From the NCBI GenBank assembly GCA_039090855.1, contig CM077034.1, forward strand, positions 226,241,331 through 226,305,330: a stretch of DNA of 64,000 bases, given 5' to 3'. The stretch's first letter is position 1. Each line of letters opens with the position of its first letter. A model generated the notes under the pieces. The model saw only the letters and a list, made by a program, of their open reading frames with translations, did no database searches and was not told the DNA's origin. Positions 63,606 through 64,000 of this stretch are shown piece after piece. Source of the stretch: Macrothele yani. Taxonomy: Eukaryota; Arthropoda; Arachnida; Araneae; Macrothelidae. Position numbers and translations under genes: made by a program.

Positions 63606-64000
63606 CAGGGCAAGATTTCATCATTTTTGCTCACTAGCAAATTTTGCTAGTGACCAAATAGTTTGCTAGCAAAACATTTGCATGACTAGCAAGTAAAACT
63701 AAATCACATCGTAACTTATTTTCTAATAAAGTTACACAAATTTTAATGTGTATAAATATTTTGACTTACCTTTTTGAATAATGAATAGAATAGTTAGATA
63801 AATTTAGTGACTATCTTTATTATTAATTTCTAACAAATTCTCATACCACATGAATATATTTCACTGACATTCTAATTCAGATTTCTTCCCATATGGTTTA
63901 CGCTCAGGGTGTCTGACTTTGTCATCATACCACTTTATAACTGCTGACCGTGGATTAATAATCTCTTCTTGTGGCCCTTCTATTACAATTGCCATCAGAG
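63606..64000 (-). mobile_element. Start of a further hAT-like element
   Basis: Begins CAGGGCAAGATTTC, then ACTAGCAAATTTTGCTAGTG palindromic motifs. It abuts the truncated SINE and runs out of the window. It carries the end of a minus-strand frame (63861-64000). Confidence 0.6.
63861..64000 (-). CDS. hAT-type transposase C-terminus (partial, leaves window)
   Basis: Minus strand from the window edge: LMAIVIEGPQEEIINPRSAV, then IKWYDDKVRHPERKPYG and ELECQ before a stop. The IEGP motif followed by an aromatic residue and a basic end resembles C-termini of hAT proteins related to ZNF862/KIAA1586. Open to the edge, so state and length of the gene are unknown. Confidence 0.5.
   Translation of the reverse strand, partial: LMAIVIEGPQEEIINPRSAVIKWYDDKVRHPERKPYGKKSELECQ

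Overview
The window looks like intergenic and intronic DNA of an animal, most likely an invertebrate and possibly an arthropod. I cannot place it further from sequence alone. It is AT-rich and built almost wholly of nested, mostly decayed transposable elements, satellites and foldbacks. The element mix is metazoan: Tc1/mariner, hAT-like, a THAP-domain P-type transposase, RTE-type LINEs, a Penelope-like element with GIY-YIG, and a tRNA-derived SINE. There are no bacterial operons, phage genes or CRISPR arrays.

The only sign of a host gene is on the minus strand. Two well-formed small exons (19888-20011 and 19548-19641) have good GT-AG splice sites and compatible phases. A possible upstream exon lies at 30209-30310 and possible downstream coding remains at 2812-3146. 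I do not recognise the protein. If the model is right, two big composite transposons sit in its introns: 20078-30187 (8-bp target duplication with one mismatch) and 5688-19491 (inverted ends, probable 8-bp duplication).

Layout. 1-2.5 kb: a 39-bp array ending in a hAT-type terminus, a 216-bp array carrying a mariner N-terminus, and debris of a dispersed repeat (called R1 here). 2.8-5.2 kb: possible exons and an 81-bp minisatellite. 5.7-19.5 kb: composite element holding a second element (6269-9672) with a Tc1, a LINE fragment, SINEs, a foldback, and three larger plus two small pieces of one RTE LINE. 19.5-30.3 kb: host exons and the second composite, containing two Tc1 copies, a mariner with a SINE inside, a long-TIR mariner relative, 53-bp arrays and foldbacks. 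30.7-39.6 kb: R1 DNA split by a hAT-like element, two Tc1 elements and a foldback with an 11-bp target duplication. 39.6-44.9 kb: P-type transposase pseudogene interrupted by a MITE, plus a sibling MITE. 45.1-46.3 kb: an eight-unit SINE array. 48-51.8 kb: Tc1 and a 108-bp satellite. 52.2-55.3 kb: hAT with ZMYM1-like transposase remains. 56.6-58.1 kb: Penelope-like element between inverted arms. 58.9-60.2 kb: 485-bp triplication. 61.3-63.3 kb: hAT with an 8-bp target duplication and a SINE. 63.6 kb to the end: start of another hAT-like element.

Nearly every transposase or RT gene carries frameshifts, stops or deletions, so little here is likely to be active. The most informative material is structural: insertion order fixed by target-site duplications, repeated amplification inside elements, and several long foldbacks sharing a CTGATGA-stem-GAAA motif that resembles a hammerhead core.
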